Notes under the pieces: model-generated
Database searches by the model: none
The model's input: only the letters and a program-made list of their open reading frames with translations
What the model was told of the DNA's origin: nothing
Shown here: positions 28,954 through 55,500 of the stretch, piece by piece
How the letters are laid out: every line of letters starts with the position of its first letter
Position numbering within the stretch: position 1 is the stretch's first letter
Origin: Bacillus siamensis KCTC 13613
Lineage (GTDB): Bacteria > Bacillota > Bacilli > Bacillales > Bacillaceae
Direction of reading: 5' to 3'
DNA length: 64,000 nucleotides
Assembly (NCBI RefSeq): GCF_000262045.1
Contig: NZ_AJVF01000013.1
Coordinates: 1 to 64,000, forward strand
Program-made: the position numbers and the translations under genes

Positions 28954-29739
28954 ATGCATTCAATGCTGAAACACAAAACAGCTGTAGTGACAGGGGCAGC
29001 CAGAGGAATCGGATTTGAAATCGCTCAAGAATTCACCCGTGAAGGAGCCTCCGTTCTCATAGCGGATGTTAATGAACAGGCAGGAAAAGAAGCTGCTGCA
29101 AAACTCAGCGGAGAAGGCGCCCATGCCATCAGCATCACGTGTGATGTAACAGATGAAAAACAAACGGCCGATATGATTCAAACAGCTCTGACAGAATTCG
29201 GCCGGCTCGATATTCTCGTAAATAACGCGGGCATTCAGCATATCGCGCCCATCGAGGAATTTCCCGCGGAACAGTTTGAAAGGCTCATCCGCGTCATGCT
29301 GACTGGACCGTTTCTCACCACGAAACATGCATTCCCCGTCATGAAAAAACAGCAGTTCGGACGGATCATCAATATGGCGTCTGTCAACGGACTGATCGGC
29401 TTTTACGGAAAAGCGGCATATAACAGCGCCAAGCATGGCGTCATCGGCTTAACGAAAGTCGGCGCACTTGAAGGCGCGGCTGACGGCATTACCGTCAATG
29501 CGCTTTGCCCAGGATATGTGGACACTCAGCTTGTCCGCAATCAGTTAAAGGATATTTCCGCAACAAGGAATGTACCGTACGAACGGGTGCTGGAGGACGT
29601 CATCTTTCCGCTCGTTCCCCAAAAACGGCTGCTGTCAGTGAAGGAAATTGCGGATTACGCCGTATTTTTGGCCAGCGACAAAGCAAAAGGCGTCACCGGT
29701 CAGGCCGTCGTTATGGACGGCGGGTATACCGCTCAATAG
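28954..29739 (+). CDS. yxjF: YxjF, 3-hydroxybutyrate dehydrogenase (SDR family)
   Basis: This 261-residue NAD(P)-dependent short-chain dehydrogenase probably oxidises 3-hydroxybutyrate to acetoacetate. The cofactor motif TGAARGIG (13-20), NNAG (90-93) and the catalytic Ser143-Tyr156-Lys160 set are present; the C-terminal FLASDKAKGVTGQAVVMDGGY is standard. The strong site AGGAGG (28941-28946) fixes the start. It completes a permease, CoA-transferase and dehydrogenase set for ketone-body use, and ends in a terminator. yxjF is also the known upstream neighbour of iturin-family clusters in this species group. Confidence 0.9.
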   Translation: MHSMLKHKTAVVTGAARGIGFEIAQEFTREGASVLIADVNEQAGKEAAAKLSGEGAHAISITCDVTDEKQTADMIQTALTEFGRLDILVNNAGIQHIAPIEEFPAEQFERLIRVMLTGPFLTTKHAFPVMKKQQFGRIINMASVNGLIGFYGKAAYNSAKHGVIGLTKVGALEGAADGITVNALCPGYVDTQLVRNQLKDISATRNVPYERVLEDVIFPLVPQKRLLSVKEIADYAVFLASDKAKGVTGQAVVMDGGYTAQ

Positions 29740-29747
29740 TTCTGATA

Positions 29748-29778
29748 AAAAACAGCCATTCTGAGCGGCTGTTTTTTT
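29748..29778 (+). terminator. Terminator after yxjF
   Basis: ACAGCC and GGCTGT form a stem with a nine-base loop, preceded by A residues and followed by seven T residues. Confidence 0.85.
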
Positions 29779-29780
29779 CT

Positions 29781-30253
29781 GTCCAAATAAGATTGGGGTT
29801 CTTGATAAGCAAGATGGTGAATGCTGACGGAAGGTTACAAAACAATGTAAACAAAAAAACAGCCGGAATTTAATCGATTGAGAATGCATCAATCGGTATG
29901 GAGCAGGATCATCCATATGTTCTGCACCGCATTTCACTGCAGATTTTCCTCTTCCAATCCCATTCCTGCACAACCAGTTTACAATCCTTCACAGATATAC
30001 AAATGAACTTTTACAATAAACAGAAAAGATGTAATTTCTGACACAATTATGCCTATATACCCAAAAAATATGAAACATTAAGGGCGCTCCCTAAGTGAAG
30101 AAGAGTCGGAAACAGGCTTCCGGCCCGGCTCTCATCACCTCTCTTTAAGACTGATTTTTCAGTGTCAGCTCCATCTTATATTTTATGAACAATTATAACC
30201 AGTTCGTTTGTGAAATCGAACAATAACTCCTTCGAAAGTATTCTATACACCTT
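29781..30253 (+). promoter_or_regulatory. AT-rich gap upstream of ituD with several inverted repeats
   Basis: No credible gene lies here. Structures seen are a perfect repeat CGATTGA, 7 bases, TCAATCG at 29875-29895; a GC-rich region at 30103-30131 in which GAGTCGG can pair with CCGGCTC or CGGAA with TTCCG; ACTGA, TTTT, TCAGT at 30150-30163; and GTTCG, 10 bases, CGAAC at 30202-30221. The homologous bacillomycin D promoter is known to be activated by DegU and other global regulators through upstream sites, so some of these could be regulator sites. None could be assigned by eye. Confidence 0.5.
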
Positions 30254-30262
30254 TGTTATAAT
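30254..30262 (+). promoter_or_regulatory. Extended -10 promoter of the iturin operon
   Basis: TGTTATAAT is a perfect extended -10 element, 74 bases before the ituD start codon. The base 17 positions upstream begins GAAAGT, a poor -35, in keeping with a promoter that needs an activator. Confidence 0.7.
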
Positions 30263-30335
30263 CATGCTACGATGTTATATAAAGGGATATATTGTATGAT
30301 ATTGGATCAATGTTCAATGCGATCGGAGGGAGCTC

Positions 30336-43503
<13,168 letters not shown>

Positions 43504-43548
43504 GGAAAAGCATTTATTTCTTTAAATTATATAAAATGAGGTGCTCCA

Positions 43549-46500
43549 ATGTCGGTATTTAGAAATCAAGAAACGTACTGGGAAAACCTGTTTGACGAAG
43601 AGGACGGCCTAAGTGCATTCCCTTACTTTAAAGCAGCGGATAATGCGTCATTGGCCCGTACCGGCTATCAGGAAAAATATATCTGCCGTTCCTTATCTCC
43701 GGAAGTATCTCAAAGAGTCATGACAATGGCGAATCATTCCGATATGGCTGCCTATCTGATTTTATTAGCAGGTATTGAATGCTTGCTGTATAAATATACC
43801 GATCGAACGAGCCTGATTCTCGGCATTCCAACGGTATCGAAGCAAAAGAGCAGTCAGTCAGCCGTTAACACCGTTGTTCTTTTGAAAAATACGCTTTCAA
43901 ACGAGAGCACATTTAAAACTGTGTTTGAACAGCTGAAAGAAGGCGTTAATGATTCTCTGAAAAATCAAAACCTGCCGTTTAGAAAAATGGTTCAGCATCT
44001 AAACGTGCATTACAATGATGAACGTCTGCCGCTGATTCATACTGTCGTTTCGCTTAACGAAATTCATTCTTTGCAATTTAAAGAAGACATTGCATCCGAT
44101 ACGCTGTTTCACTTTGATTTGGAGAACAACGGGATTCATTTGAAGCTTTTTTATAACGGCAATCTGTACGATGAGCGCTATATGGATCAAATGACAGCCC
44201 ATTTGGATCAGCTGCTGTCTGTGATCCTGTTTCACCCTCAAGCGGAGATCCATACAGCAGAAATGATACCCGAAGCGGAAAAGCAGAAACTATTGTTTGA
44301 TTTTAATGATACCGGCAGAGATTACTCCGGGAGCAGAACCGTCTATCAATTATTTGAAGAGCAGGCAGAAAGAACGCCTGAGCATGCGGCCGTCAAGTTT
44401 AAAAACGCCCATTTGACGTACAGGGAATTGAATGAAAAGGCGAACCGTTTGGCAAGAACATTGCGTAATTGCGGGGTTCAACCCGATACGTTAGTCGCCA
44501 TTCTCGCTGATCGTTCTTTAGAGATGATCGTATCCATTATAGCCGTTTGGAAGGCGGGGGGCGCTTATGTGCCCCTGGATCCTGAATATCCAAAAGAGCG
44601 GCTTCAATATTTGCTTCATGATGCGAATGCAGACGTTCTCCTTGTTCAGCATCATTTAAAAAACAGCCTCACCTTTGACGGCCCGGTGATTGATTTAAAT
44701 GATGAAGCATCTTACCATGCGAATGCCTCATTGTTATCACCGATAGCGGAACACAGCCATTTAGCCTATGTTATATACACCTCGGGCACAACAGGAAAGC
44801 CGAAAGGAGTCATGGTTGAACACGGCGGTATTGTGAATTCGCTCCAGTGGAAGAAGGCGTTTTTCAAGCATTCTTCAGCGGATCGCGTGCTTGTCTTGTA
44901 CCCGTATGTTTTTGATGCGTTCATTTTAAATTTCTTCGGCCCGCTTATCTCGGGTGCGACTTTGCACCTTTTGCCGAATGAAGAAAATAAAGACCTTTTC
45001 GCCATTCAAAATGTCTTGAAACAAGAGCGGATTACACATTTTTCAACTTCTCCCCGTCTTTTGAAAACGATGATCGAAGAGATGAATGCGGACGACTTCA
45101 TTGATGTTCAGCATGTTGTTGTAGGCGGAGAGCAGCTGGAAACAGACACAGTTGAGAAGCTGTATTCTCTGCAGCCTCACATTCGGATCAATAATGAATA
45201 CGGACCGACAGAAAACAGCGTGGTATCGACCTTTCACCCTGTTCAGTCAGCTGATGAACAGATCACAATCGGCAAACCGGTGGCCAACCATCAAGCCTAT
45301 ATTTTAGGAGCGCACCAGCAAATCCAGCCGATCGGCGTACCGGGAGAGCTGTATGTCGGAGGCGCGGGGGTGGCCCGCGGCTACCTGAATCGGCCTGAGC
45401 TCACGGAGGAAAAATTTGTTCAGCATTTGCATCTCTCCGGTCAAAAAATGTATAAAACGGGGGATCTCGCCAGATGGCTGCCAGATGGAAGAATCGAATA
45501 TGCAGGGCGGATCGATCATCAAGTGAAAATTCGCGGCTACCGAATCGAAATCGGCGAGGTAGAGGCGGCCATGTTCAATCTGGAAAATGTTCGTGAAGCT
45601 GCAGTCATTGCGCGGGAAGGCGCAGACGGAGCCAAGCAATTGTATGCCTATTATGTCGGCGAGCCTTCTGTGGCTGCTGCGCAGTTCAGAGCCGAATTAT
45701 CCCGTAAACTGCCGGATTATATGATTCCCTCTTACTTTATCCATTTGGAACGCATACCGCTCACTTCCAATGGAAAAATTGATTTGAAAGCTTTGCCTGC
45801 TGATGAAGAAAATACGCGGACGGATAACGAATACATAGCCCCGCGGAACACAACAGAAGAACTGCTGGCGTCCATCTGGCAAGAAGTATTAGGGGCAGAA
45901 CGTATCGGAATTCTGGATAATTTCTTTGATTATGGCGGAGATTCGATTAAATCAATTCAGGTGTCTTCCAGATTGTATCAAGCCGGATACAAGGTTGATA
46001 TGAAACATCTGTTTAAATATCCCGCGATTGCAGAACTAAGTCAATTTGTCGTGCCGATCGGCAGGATGGCTGATCAAGAGGAAGTGACCGGCAGCACAAA
46101 CCTGACCCCGATACAGCATTGGTTTTTTGAACAAAAAATGCCGCAAGCTCACCATTACAATCAGGCCGTCATGTTATATTCGGCGGAAGGCTTGAAAGAG
46201 GCTCCGCTTCGCCGGACGATGGAACGGATCGCGTCGCATCACGATGCCTTGAGGATAATTTTTGAAAAAACACCGAACGGGTACGCTCCGCGAATTACAG
46301 GAACGGATGAAAGTGAATTATATCATCTGGAAGTGATGAATTATAAAGGCGAAACCGATCCTGCTCAGGCAATTTCCGATAAAGCGAATGAGATTCAAAG
46401 CAGCATGGCATTAGACCGGGGGCCTTTGATGAAGCTTGGTTTGTTCCAATGCCCAGACGGAGATCATTTGCTGATTGCAATTCATCATTTGGTGATTGAC

Positions 46501-49500
46501 GGAGTATCGTGGCGCATTTTACTCGAAGATTTTGCAAGCGGTTATGAGCAGGCAGAGCGCGGACAAACCATCCAGCTTCCGCAAAAAACAGATTCATTTC
46601 CATTCTGGGCTGATCAATTGTCCAAATATGCGAAAGAAACCGACATGGAAGAAGAGATTGCTTATTGGGCCGAACTTTCAAGCACGGAGCCGCAGCCATT
46701 GCCTAAGGACAAAATAAGCGAAGGTTCATTATTAAGAGACAGCGAAGAAGTGACGATTCAATGGTCAATAGAGGAAACGGAGCAATTGTTAAAACAAGCG
46801 AACCGCGCCTACAACACGGATATCAATGATCTGCTGCTGACTTCGTTAGGTCTCGCGGTTCACAGGTGGACTGGCATGGAAGACATTGCCGTAAATGTGG
46901 AAGGGCACGGGAGGGAGCAGATTATTCCGGATGCGGATATCTCCCGCACGATAGGATGGTTTACAAGCCAGTACCCTGTCGTCCTGAGAATGGAAGCCGG
47001 AAAAGACTTGTCACAGCGGATTAAGACCGTGAAAGAAGGGCTGCGCCGTATCCCGGATAAAGGAATGAATTACAGCATCATCAAATATGTATCCGGGCAT
47101 CCCGAAGCCGACAGCCTGCAGCTGAAACCGGAAATATCGTTTAATTACTTGGGTCAGTTTGATCAAAACCTGAATCATCAAGCTTTGCGCATATCGCCTT
47201 TTTCCACAGGGTTATCGATGAACGAAAACCAAGAGAGAACGGCTGTTCTAGATGTAAACGGCATGATTTCTGAAGGGACATTATCGCTGACACTGAGCTA
47301 CAGCAGCAAACAATACGAAAGATCAACTATGGCGCAATTTGCACGGAACTTGAAAGAAAGTCTGCAAGAAGTCATTGCACATTGCGTAAGCCGGCAGCAG
47401 ACTTCCCTCACACCAAGTGACATCCTGTTAAAAGATATCTCAATCGACGAACTGGAACAGCTTTTGGAGCAGACGCATGAATTAGGCGAGGCGGAAAATA
47501 TTTATCCATTAACACCGATGCAGAAGGGCATGCTGTTTCACAGCTTATTTGATCCGAATTCAGGTGCTTATTTTCAGCAAACGATGTTTGATCTGCACGG
47601 AGAGTTAGACATTGATGCATTTTCAAAAAGCTTGGATGGCTTATCGCAAAAATATGATATTTTCCGGACGAATTTTTACAGAGGCTGGAAGGATCAGCCG
47701 CTGCAAATCATATTGAAAACGAAAAAGATCGGTTTTGAATTCATTGACTTACGCGAGATGAAGGAATCACAAAGAGAAGAGATGATTCAGCAGTATGCCA
47801 GAGAAGATAAAATGCGGGGGTTCGATTTAGAGAAAGGCGCATTAATGCGGTTACTCATTCTTCGAACGGATGAAAAGACATACCGTTTCATATGGAGTTT
47901 TCACCATATTCTGATGGACGGCTGGTGCCTGCCGCTGATTACAAAAGAAATATTCGAGCATTACTTTGCCTTGCTTCACAAAAAACAGCCTGAACAATCG
48001 CCAATTACTCCGTACAGTCAATATATTGAATGGCTCAGCCGGCAAGATGCAAAAGAGGCCATGGCTTATTGGGATCAATACTTGGAGGGATATGAAGAGC
48101 AAACCGGCCTTCCTAAGGATCACCATGCACCAGAAGAACGATACATTCCGGAGAAAGTGACGTGTGACATAAGCACCGACCTCACTTTAAAAATGAAACA
48201 GACGGCCGGCGGGCGCCATGTCACGCTGAACACGCTGCTGCAGACGGCATGGGCGGTTTTGCTGCAGAAATATAACCGAAGCAAGGACGTTGTTTTTGGG
48301 AGTGTCGTATCCGGAAGACCGGCTGAAATTCCAAACGTGGAAACGATGATCGGCTTATTCATTAACACCATTCCCGTCCGGTTCCGGTGTGAAGCAGGGA
48401 CAACGTTTGCCGAGCTTATGAAAGAGACGCAGGAAAGGGCTGTAGCATCTCAACAATTCGAGACGCACCCATTGTACGATATTCAGGCACGTACAACGCA
48501 AAAGCAAGATTTAATTACACATTTAATGATCTTCGAAAATTATCCGGTTGATCAATATATGGAGAGCATAGGCCGGCAAAACGGATCATCCGTCACCATT
48601 TCCAACGTACAAATGGAAGAGCAGACCAACTATGATTTTAATTTGACCGTTATACCGGGCGACGAGATGAACATCTCTTTTGAATACAATGCCAATGTGT
48701 ATGAGCGGGCAAGCATAGAGCGGGTTCGGGAACATTTCATGCAAATCCTGCAACAGGTCGTGACAGATCCGGATATCCGGGTGGATCAAGTAGATTTGTT
48801 AACGGAAAGTGAAAAAAGAACCCTTCTGCAGACGCTTAACGACACGGCTGCGCCATTTCCGCAGACGCCGGTACATCAATTATTTGAAGAGCAATCGCAT
48901 CGTACGCCCGATCAAGCGGCCGTCATTGATAAGGACAGGCAGCTCACGTACGGAGAGCTCAATAAGCGGGCAAACCGCCTGGCGCGGACGTTAAGAGCGA
49001 TGGGTGTACAGACGGATCATCCGGTAGCCATCATCAGCAGAAACAGCATCGAATCGGTGGTCGGAATCCTTGCCGTTCTAAAATCAGGCGGCGCCTATGT
49101 CCCGATAGATCCGGAATATCCGCAAGACCGCATCGGGTATATGCTGAATGACTCCCAAGCCAGAATCGTTTTGACGCAGCGAGATGTCAAGGAACAGCTT
49201 TCCTATGAAGGCGTCACGATTTTACTGGATGATGAAGAGTCGTATCACCAAGATGACTCTGACCTTGAGCCGATAAGTGATGCAAGCCATTTGGCGTATG
49301 TCATTTATACGTCAGGTTCCACAGGGCGGCCAAAAGGCGTATTAATCGAGCACCGGGGCTTGACCAATTATATTTGGTGGGCGAAAGAAGTTTATGTAAA
49401 AGGCGAGAAAACCAACTTCCCGCTGTACTCCTCCATCTCTTTTGATCTGACGGTGACTTCTATTTTCACACCGCTTATCACAGGTAATACGATCATCGTC

Positions 49501-52500
49501 TATGACGGAGAGGATAAAACAGCTCTGCTTCAATCGATTGTGCAGGACCCGAGGGTGGATATTATTAAATTGACCCCGGCCCATTTGCAGGTTTTGAAGG
49601 AAATGAACATCGCCGATCAAACGTCTGTCCGAAGAATGATTGTGGGCGGGGAAAACTTAAGCACCCGGTTAGCCCAAAGTATTCATGAACAGTTCGAAGG
49701 CCGGATTGAAATATGCAATGAGTACGGGCCGACGGAAACCGTTGTCGGCTGCATGATTTACTGTTACGATGCCGCAAAGGACAGACGGGAATCGGTACCG
49801 ATCGGAACCGCTGCGGCAAACACGAGCATTTACGTTCTTGATGAGAATATGAAACCCGCGCCGATCGGTGTCCCGGGAGAAATCTATATCAGCGGCGCCG
49901 GTGTAGCAAGAGGATATTTGAACCGTCCGGGATTGACGGCAGAGAAATTCGTCGATGACCCGTTTGAACCGGGAGCCAAGATGTATAAGACCGGAGATTT
50001 GGCGAAGTGGCTGTCGGACGGAAACATTGAATACGCGGGCAGAATAGATGAACAAGTGAAAATCAGAGGCTACCGTATCGAATTAGGCGAAATCGAGGCG
50101 GCGCTGCTTCAAGAAGAAGCGGTCAAGGAAGCGGTCGTTACAGCAAGAGTTGATGCCCTCGGGTTTAAACAATTGTGTGCATATTACGTGAGCGGCGGGC
50201 AAACAACGGCAGCCCGGCTCCGGAAACAACTGTCTCACAGCCTGGCGGGTTATATGGTTCCGGCTTATTTTATCGAGCTTGATGAAATGCCTTTAACGTC
50301 TAACGGAAAAATAAACAGAAAAGGGCTGCCGGCTCCGGATTTCGAGCTGCAGGACAGAGCAGAGTATAAGGCTCCCCGAACAAAAGCGGAAGAAATATTA
50401 GTTTCTGCCTGGGAATCGGTATTAGGCGCAGAGAATGTCAGTATTCTTGATAATTTCTTTGAACTTGGCGGAGATTCCATTAAATCAATCCAAGTGTCAT
50501 CCAGATTAAAACAGAGCGGATACAAAATGGAAATCAAAGACTTGTTTCAGTATGCTACGATTGCCGAATTGAGTCCGCATATCAAGCAGAATCTGCGTAC
50601 AGCCGATCAAGGTGAGGTCAAAGGAAAAGTCAGCCTGACTCCTATTCAGCATTGGTTTTTTGAACAAACAACAATAGATCCGCATTATTATAATCAAGCC
50701 GTCATGCTGCATGCGCCGGAAGGTTTTCGGGAAACGCCGCTTCGTCAAACCCTGCAAAAGATAGCAGAACATCACGATGCGCTCCGGATGACGTTCCAGA
50801 CTACGGAAAAGGGTTACGAGGCACATCATGCAGAGATCGCCCAAAGCAGGCTGTACAACCTTGAAGTCCTGAATCTGAAAGCAGAATCCGACCCAGGGCA
50901 GACCATTGAAGCCAAGGCTGATGAGATACAAAGCAGTATGCATTTAAGTGATGGCCCGTTAATGAAAGCCGGATTGTTTCAATGTGCAGATGGAGATCAT
51001 TTGCTCATCGCCATCCATCATTTGATGGTAGACGGGGTGTCATGGCGCATTTTACTGGAGGATCTCGTGACCGGCTACAGGCAAGCCGAGAACGGGCAAG
51101 TGATTCAACTGCCGCAAAAAACAGACTCTTTCCAATTATGGGCTAAGAGACTTTCAGAATATGCGCAAAGTGAAACGATAAAACAAGAACAGGAATATTG
51201 GACAAAGATCGAACAAACCGAAGTCAAACCGCTGCCTAAAGATTTTCAGGAAACCCATACAACTGCAAAAGACAGTGAAACGGCAACTGCGGAATGGACG
51301 AAAGAGGAAACAGAGCTCTTATTAAAACAAGCGAATCGCGCTTATAACACGGAAATAAACGATTTGCTTTTAACTTCTCTCGGTCTTTCCATATCACATT
51401 GGTCGGGGCTTGACCGGATTCCGATTCATTTAGAGGGACACGGAAGAGAACAGATCATTCAAGATATGGATATATCGCGCACGGTCGGCTGGTTTACTAG
51501 TCTGTATCCGGTTGTGCTGCACGCGCAGCCAGGCAAAGAAATCTCTGATTATATCAAAACGACCAAAGAAGGACTGCGCCAAATTCCGCATAAAGGGATC
51601 GGATATGGAATAGCAAGGTACTTAAGCGGCGGAATGCCATCGAAGCTCAATCCTGAGATCAGCTTTAACTACCTGGGACAGTTTGACCAAGATTTACAGC
51701 AGCATGGGGTTCAATTATCTTCTTACTCTTGCGGTTCAGACTCGAGCGGAAATCAAGAAAGACCGTATGTATTGAATATAAACGGAATGATCACCGAGGG
51801 CCGGCTCAAGCTTACGATCAGCTACAGCAGCAAACAGTACGCAAAAGAAACAATCAAGCGGTTATCGGAAACGATTCAAAGCCGCCTGCGGACAATCATT
51901 ACGCATTGCGTTCAGAAAGAACAATCGGAACTGACACCAAGCGATATTTTGTTAAAAGGCATGTCCATTGACGAATTGGATCAGCTCCTCATTCAACTGC
52001 CGCATACAGGTGAGGTTGAAAACGTGTATCCGCTCACTCCGATGCAGAAAGGAATGCTCTTCCACAGCTTGCTGGACGAGGACTCACATTCTTATTTTGA
52101 ACAAGCATCGTTCGATTTGCAGGGAGAGTTAAAGGTTGATTGGTTTAAACAAAGCTTGGAGCGATTGTTTGAAAGATACGCCGTGCTCAGAACCCGTTTT
52201 TACAGCGGCTGGAACGATATTCCTTTGCAAATTGTCTATAAAACGCAAAAACCGCAAATTCATTTTGCAGATTTGCGTGACATAGAGGATCACCGGCGTG
52301 AGGATGTAATCGCAGCCTATCAAAGAGAAGACAAGGCAAAAGGATTTGACTTGGCTCGCGATCCGCTGATGCGCATAGCAATTTTCCGCATGGAAGACCG
52401 CAGCTATCATTTGATTTGGAGCTTCCATCATATTGTCATGGATGGCTGGTGCCTGTCTCTTATCACGAAGGAAGTGTTTGATCATTATAGCGCCTTACAA

Positions 52501-55500
52501 GAAGGAAGGGGGACAGAACCGTCATCTGCAGCGCCTTACAGCGACTATATCGAGTGGCTTGACCGCCAAGATCAGGGAGCAGCAAAGCGGTTCTGGAGCG
52601 AGTACCTTGAAGGATATAAAGGTGAAACCGCGCTTCTTCATAAAACACCGCAGCATGAACAAAAAGAATACGCTTATGCCAATGTGATCTGCCAATTTGA
52701 TCACGAACAGACGAAACAATTACAGCAGATCGCAAATCAGCATCAGGTTACGTTAAATACGTTGATCCAAACGTTGTGGGGAATTTTATTACAGAAATAC
52801 AGCGGGTCCGCAGACGTTGTATTTGGCAGTGTCGTGTCGGGAAGACCGGCGGAAATTTCTGGTGTGGAACAGATGGTCGGCCTGTTCATCAATACCATTC
52901 CGGTTCGGGTCTGCTGCGATGAGGACAACTCTTTTGCCGATGCGATGCAAATGGTTCAACAAAAAGCGTTGGCTTCCCAAGCATATGATACTTATCCTTT
53001 ATACGAAATTCAGGCCCAAACGGAACAAAAGCAGAACCTGATTGACCATATCATGATCTTTGAAAACTATCCGATAGGACAGCAGGTCGAAGAGACGGGC
53101 CATCATGGTACGAAGCTGAACATTACGAATTTTTATATGCAGGAACACTCCCACTATGATTTGAATGTGGTTGTCATACCTGGCAAACAGCTGGCCGTTC
53201 ATTTCGGTTTTAATGAAAACGAATATGAGAAATCAGAAGTGGAGCGGCTCTCCGGACATTTTGAACAGCTCATGCAGCAAGTATTACAGCAGCCGTCTGT
53301 CAAAATAGAAGAATTGGAGCTTCTCTCTCAGCAAGAAAAAGAACATCTGCTCAGCCGCTCTCAGTCTAATGACATGCATTACCCGAGTGAAAAAACGATT
53401 CATGAGCTGTTTGAGGAGCAAGCGCATCGTACTCCGGACAATACAGCAGTTGTATTCGAGGGTAAACAACTCACCTACGGAGAACTGAACCGGCGTGCCG
53501 ATCAGCTTGCGCGAACCTTGCAGGCAAAAGGTGTGCGGAACGATCAGCTTGTCGGTATTATGACTGAACGCTCGCTTGAGATGATTGTAGGCATCTTGGG
53601 AGTTTTAAAAGCGGGCGGCGCATATTTGCCGATAGATCCTGATTCTCCGTCTGAACGCATCAGTTATATTTTAAATGATTCAAGCATCAGCGTATTGCTT
53701 TACCGCGGGAAGCTTCCGGATGACATCGGCTTTCCAGGAACATGTATTGATCTCATGGAGGAACATTTCTATCACGAAAAAGACAGCAGTCTTGCACTCT
53801 CTTATCAGTCCAGTCAACTGGCCTATGCCATTTATACTTCCGGTACGACAGGCAAGCCTAAAGGCACGTTAATTGAACATCGCCAGGTCATTCACCTGAT
53901 TGAAGGACTTCGACGCCAAATTTACTCTGCCTACGATGCGGAGCTGAATGTAGCCATGCTCGCTCCATATTATTTCGATGCTTCTGTTCAGCAAATGTAT
54001 GCTTCCTTGCTGTCAGGACATACCTTGTTTATTGTTCCGAAAGAGATTGTGTCAGACGGTGCTGCCTTATGCCGTTACTATCGGCAGCATTCGATTGACA
54101 TCACCGACGGAACACCTGCCCACTTAAAGCTTTTGATAGCTGCAGGTGATTTGCAGGGAGTCACGCTTCAGCATCTTTTAATCGGAGGAGAGGCTCTTTC
54201 CAAAACGACGGTAAATAAGCTCATGCAATTATTCGGCGATCATGGCGCTTCACCTGGGATTACCAATGTATATGGGCCTACGGAGACTTGCGTAGACGCG
54301 TCTCTGTTCAACATTGAATGTTCTTCCGATGCGTGGGCACGCAGCCAAAACTATGTCCCTATAGGCAAGCCGTTAGGCAGAAACCGCATGTACATTCTTG
54401 ATTCAAAAAAACGGCTGCAGCCGGCGGGCGTCCAAGGCGAGCTGTATATTGCAGGGGACGGTGTCGGGCGGGGTTACTTGAACCTGCCGGAACTGACGGA
54501 CGAAAAATTTGTTGCCGATCCGTTTGTACCGGAGGACCGAATGTACAGAACCGGTGATCTGGCCCGCCTTCTGCCGGATGGAAATATTGAATATATCGGC
54601 CGGATTGATCATCAGGTGAAAATTCAAGGTTTTCGGATTGAACTCGGTGAAATCGAATCGGTGATGCTGAACGTTCCTGATATTCAAGAAGCCGCCGCAG
54701 CTGCCCTTAAAGATGCAGATGATGAATATTACTTGTGCGGATACTTTGCTGCGGATAAGACAATACAGATCAGTGAACTTCGCGAAAGAATGGCCCGGCA
54801 TTTACCGGGATATATGATCCCGGCTCATTTTGTTCAGCTGGATAAGATGCCGCTGACGCCAAACGGGAAGTTGAATCGCCAGTTATTGCCGGCTCCGGTC
54901 AAAAAGCGTGACAGCGGCATAGAGTACGTCCCGCCGCAAACTTCGGCAGAAATCCAGCTGACAGCAATTTGGGAGGATGTCCTCGGATTAGAGCAGGTGG
55001 GGATCAGAGATCACTTTTTTGAGATCGGCGGACACTCCCTGCGGGCAACGGCGCTGATTGCAAAAATACAAAAGCAAATGCATGTCCAAATTCCTTTGCG
55101 GGACGTCTTCCGTTTCCCAACCATTGAACAGCTCGCACAGACGATCACGAAGACGGAGCTGACCGGGTATGCCGCGATTCCTGCAATTGAAGAAAGACCT
55201 TATTACCCGGTATCCTCAGCACAAAAACGGTTGTACATCCTGAATCACTTGGAAGGCGGAGAACTCAGTTACAACATGCTGGGACTGATGGCTGTCGAAG
55301 GCAAGCTTGACCGTGACAAGCTGCAGCAAGCCTTCCGTACGCTTATTTTGCGCCATGAATCTTTGCGCACCGGTTTTAAAATGGCTGACGGAGAACCCGT
55401 TCAGTATGTCTTAGATCACGCAAAGTTCGAAGTAGAGTGGTATCAGGCAGAAGAAAATGATGCGGACCTTTATATCCGCCAATTTATTCGTCCTTTTCAT

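Noticed and set aside
29635-29973. Minus-strand open frame in the yxjF-ituD gap
   Set aside because: It crosses the end of yxjF and its terminator, with no ribosome site or family resemblance.
30103-30131. GC-rich hairpin upstream of ituD as a riboswitch or T-box
   Set aside because: It lies upstream of the likely promoter, has no conserved aptamer or T-box sequence and no T tract.
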